From the NCBI GenBank assembly GCA_036844765.1, contig DAIUFE010000024.1, positions 1 through 22,907 of the forward strand: a stretch of 22,907 bases of DNA, given 5' to 3'. Source of the stretch: Thermocaproicibacter sp036844765. GTDB taxonomy: Bacteria > Bacillota > Clostridia > Oscillospirales > Acutalibacteraceae. The notes beneath the pieces were generated by a model. The model was not told the origin of the DNA. It saw nothing but the letters and a program-made list of their open reading frames with translations, and made no database searches. Below, in pieces: positions 21,270 through 22,907 of this stretch. Position 1 is the stretch's first letter. The number at the start of each line of letters is the position of its first letter. A program made the translations under genes and the position numbers.

Positions 21270-22343
21270 ATGGCTGAGATGGAGGGCAAAACTGAAAAGG
21301 CGACGCCGAAACGGCGGGAGGACGAGCGGAAAAAGGGCAACCTGTTTCAAAGCTCCGACGTGGTCAGCGCGCTCTCCATCCTCGCGGTGTTCGCCGCGAT
21401 GCGCGCGGCCCTGCCCTACGCGTACCGGTATTTCGGGAATTTCTTCATCCGCTGCTTTTCGCGGGCCGGCGCGCAGAGCACCCTGGACGCGGCGCTCTCG
21501 CTGGATTCCCTGAACGCCGGGTGGGAGGCCCTGCTGCTGATCGCCGGGCCGGCGATGCTGGTTTCGGTGCTGGCGGCGGTGCTGTCGACGGGTGCGCAGA
21601 CGCGGTTCAAGTTCTCGCACGAGAAGATCAAGTTCCGCTTTTCCAACATCAGCCCGCTGCAGGGCTTCAAGCGGCTGTTCTCGCTGCGTTCCGTGGTGGA
21701 GGTGCTCAAGGCCGCCGTCAAGATGACCGCGATCGGCTACCTGCTGTATGGGAAGATACGGGATATCTCCGGCCGGTGCGTGCTGATGATGGACGGCGAC
21801 GTCTTTCAGTCCTCGGTCGCCATCCTGGAGGATATCTTCGATTTTGTCCTGCAGATGTCCCTCGTGTTCATCGGCATGGCCGCGCTGGATTATTTCTACC
21901 AGTGGTGGGAGTACGAGCGCAACATCCGCATGACGAAGCAGGAGGTTAAGGAGGAGTACAAGGAGCTGGAGGGCAACCCCGAGACCAAGGGCCGGCAGCG
22001 GCAGGAGCAGCGGAAGATTTCCCGCAGGCGCATGATGCAGCAGGTTCCCACGGCGGACGTGGTGGTCCGCAACCCGACCCATATCGCCGTGGCGCTCCGG
22101 TACGACATCGAAAAGGACCGCGCCCCCGTCGTCGTGGCGAAAGGGCAGGGCTATCTGGCGCAGCGCATCGTCATCATCGCGGAGGGCTGCGGCATCCCGA
22201 TGAAGGAGGATAAGCCCCTCGCCCGCGCGCTCTACGCCGCGGTCGAGGTCGGCACGGAGATCCCGCCCGAATTCTACACGGCGCTGGCGGAGATCATGGC
22301 GTGGGTCTACCGGCGCAGGAAAGGAGAGGAAGCGGCGAGATGA
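21270..22343 (+). CDS. flhB: Flagellar export switch protein FlhB
   Basis: FlhB is a gate-associated membrane protein that autocleaves and, with FliK, changes export from hook to filament substrates. The 357-residue product opens with the family signature KTEKATPKRREDERKKGNLFQSSDV (about residues 7-31), then four membrane helices (to about residue 215), the linker NIRMTKQEVKEEYKELEGNPETKGR, and the cytoplasmic domain with the cleavage motif NPTH at about residues 268-271 (VVVRNPTHIAVALRYD), followed by PVVVAKGQGYLAQRI and KPLARALYAAVEVGTEIPPEFY. All hallmark residues are present. Its stop overlaps the flhA start (ATGA). Confidence 0.98.
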   Translation: MAEMEGKTEKATPKRREDERKKGNLFQSSDVVSALSILAVFAAMRAALPYAYRYFGNFFIRCFSRAGAQSTLDAALSLDSLNAGWEALLLIAGPAMLVSVLAAVLSTGAQTRFKFSHEKIKFRFSNISPLQGFKRLFSLRSVVEVLKAAVKMTAIGYLLYGKIRDISGRCVLMMDGDVFQSSVAILEDIFDFVLQMSLVFIGMAALDYFYQWWEYERNIRMTKQEVKEEYKELEGNPETKGRQRQEQRKISRRRMMQQVPTADVVVRNPTHIAVALRYDIEKDRAPVVVAKGQGYLAQRIVIIAEGCGIPMKEDKPLARALYAAVEVGTEIPPEFYTALAEIMAWVYRRRKGEEAAR

Positions 22344-22907
22344 AGCTCTTCAACAACATCGTCTCCCTGTTCGTGATCGTGATCGTCGCGCTGATCATCA
22401 TCCCGCTGCCCCCCTTTCTGCTGGACGTGATGTTCATCCTCAACATCGCGCTTTCGCTGATGATCCTGCTGATGACCATGTATATCCGCACGGCGCTGGA
22501 TTTCTCGGTCTTTCCCTCCGTGCTGCTGATCTGCACGCTGTTCCGGCTCGCGCTGAACATCTCTTCCACGCGACGGATCCTCACGAACTCCGGCTCGGCC
22601 GGGCAGGTCATCAAGACGTTCGGCACGTTCGTGCTGCAGGGCAACGTGGTGGTCGGCTTCATCGTGTTCCTGGTGATCGTGCTGGTCAACTTCCTCGTGA
22701 TCACCAAGGGCGCCGAGCGCGTGGCGGAAGTCGCCGCGCGGTTCAAGCTGGACGCCATGCCCGGCAAGCAGATGGCCATCGACGCCGACCTCAACTCCGG
22801 CCTGATCAACGAGGAGCAGGCCCGCAAACGGCGCGACGACATCCAGCGCGAGGCCGAGTTCTACGGCTCCATGGACGGCGCCAGCAAGTTTGTCAAGGGC
22901 GACGCCG
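22340..22907 (+). CDS. flhA: Flagellar biosynthesis protein FlhA (5' part, cut by window end)
   Basis: FlhA is the export gate protein that receives chaperone-substrate complexes. Only the first 189 residues are present. They show membrane helices (residues about 7-21, 27-48, 55-70, 106-126) and the FHIPEP family hallmark GAERVAEVAARFKLDAMPGKQMAIDADLNSGLI in pattern (about residues 130-162), followed by EEQARKRRDDIQREAEFYGSMDGASKFVKGDA, another strongly conserved block. The ATG overlaps the flhB stop by four bases. The gene runs off the right edge; the full family length is about 690 residues. Confidence 0.97.
   Translation, partial: MKLFNNIVSLFVIVIVALIIIPLPPFLLDVMFILNIALSLMILLMTMYIRTALDFSVFPSVLLICTLFRLALNISSTRRILTNSGSAGQVIKTFGTFVLQGNVVVGFIVFLVIVLVNFLVITKGAERVAEVAARFKLDAMPGKQMAIDADLNSGLINEEQARKRRDDIQREAEFYGSMDGASKFVKGDA

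Noticed and set aside
20421..22082. A 553-residue minus-strand open frame opposite fliR and flhB
   Set aside because: Its His/Asp/Arg-rich composition is typical of antisense frames; fliR and flhB are unambiguous on the plus strand.

Overview
The window is one almost uninterrupted flagellar locus from a GC-rich Firmicute, most likely a member of the Clostridia (an Oscillospirales-type organism is a guess). The evidence is a FliY-type CheC/FliN protein, the FliW-CsrA pair, FlbD/SwrD, the TIGR02530-type flagellar operon protein, strong AGGAGG ribosome binding sites, a textbook sigma-D/sigma-28 promoter, and a gene order close to the Bacillus/Clostridium fla/che operon. No tRNA, rRNA, CRISPR or insertion sequence was seen.

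Left part, minus strand (77-4728): a late-class operon reading flgM, flgN, flgK, flgL, a small unrecognised gene, fliW, csrA. A perfect-looking sigma-28 promoter (TAAA-N15-GCCGATAT, read right to left, 4778-4752) lies just upstream of flgM. FlgM should restrain sigma-28. FlgN should chaperone FlgK and FlgL. FliW and CsrA should couple flagellin level to flagellin translation; flagellin itself is not in the window.

Divergent intergenic region (4729-5158): the only large non-coding gap, strikingly AT-rich. It holds the sigma-28 promoter, a sigma-A-like promoter pointing at flgB, and a long inverted repeat (perfect 12-bp arms, 48-bp GC-rich spacer) that brackets the -35 box and overlaps the -10 box. 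This is a candidate regulatory or invertible element.

Right part, plus strand (5159-22907): rod, basal body, export, hook and switch genes in one long run: flgB, flgC, fliE, fliF, fliG, fliH, fliI, fliJ, fliK, flgD, the TIGR02530 gene, flgE, flbD, fliM, fliY, cheY, fliO, fliP, fliQ, fliR, flhB, and the start of flhA (cut by the window edge). Many genes overlap or nearly touch. The fliL (and motAB) genes often found between flbD and fliM are absent; that gap instead carries two strong GC hairpins.

The most unusual points are these. (1) fliY is frameshifted at a C4 run next to a 54-bp Pro/Ala tandem repeat, so the FliN (SpoA) domain is out of frame, while an internal GTG could still make FliN alone. 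(2) There is an inverted repeat around the flgB promoter. (3) Glu/Pro/Ala low-complexity expansions occur in FliF, FliH, FliK and FliY. (4) Two tandem hairpins sit where fliL/motAB would be expected. The very long antisense reading frames are GC-driven shadows and were not annotated.
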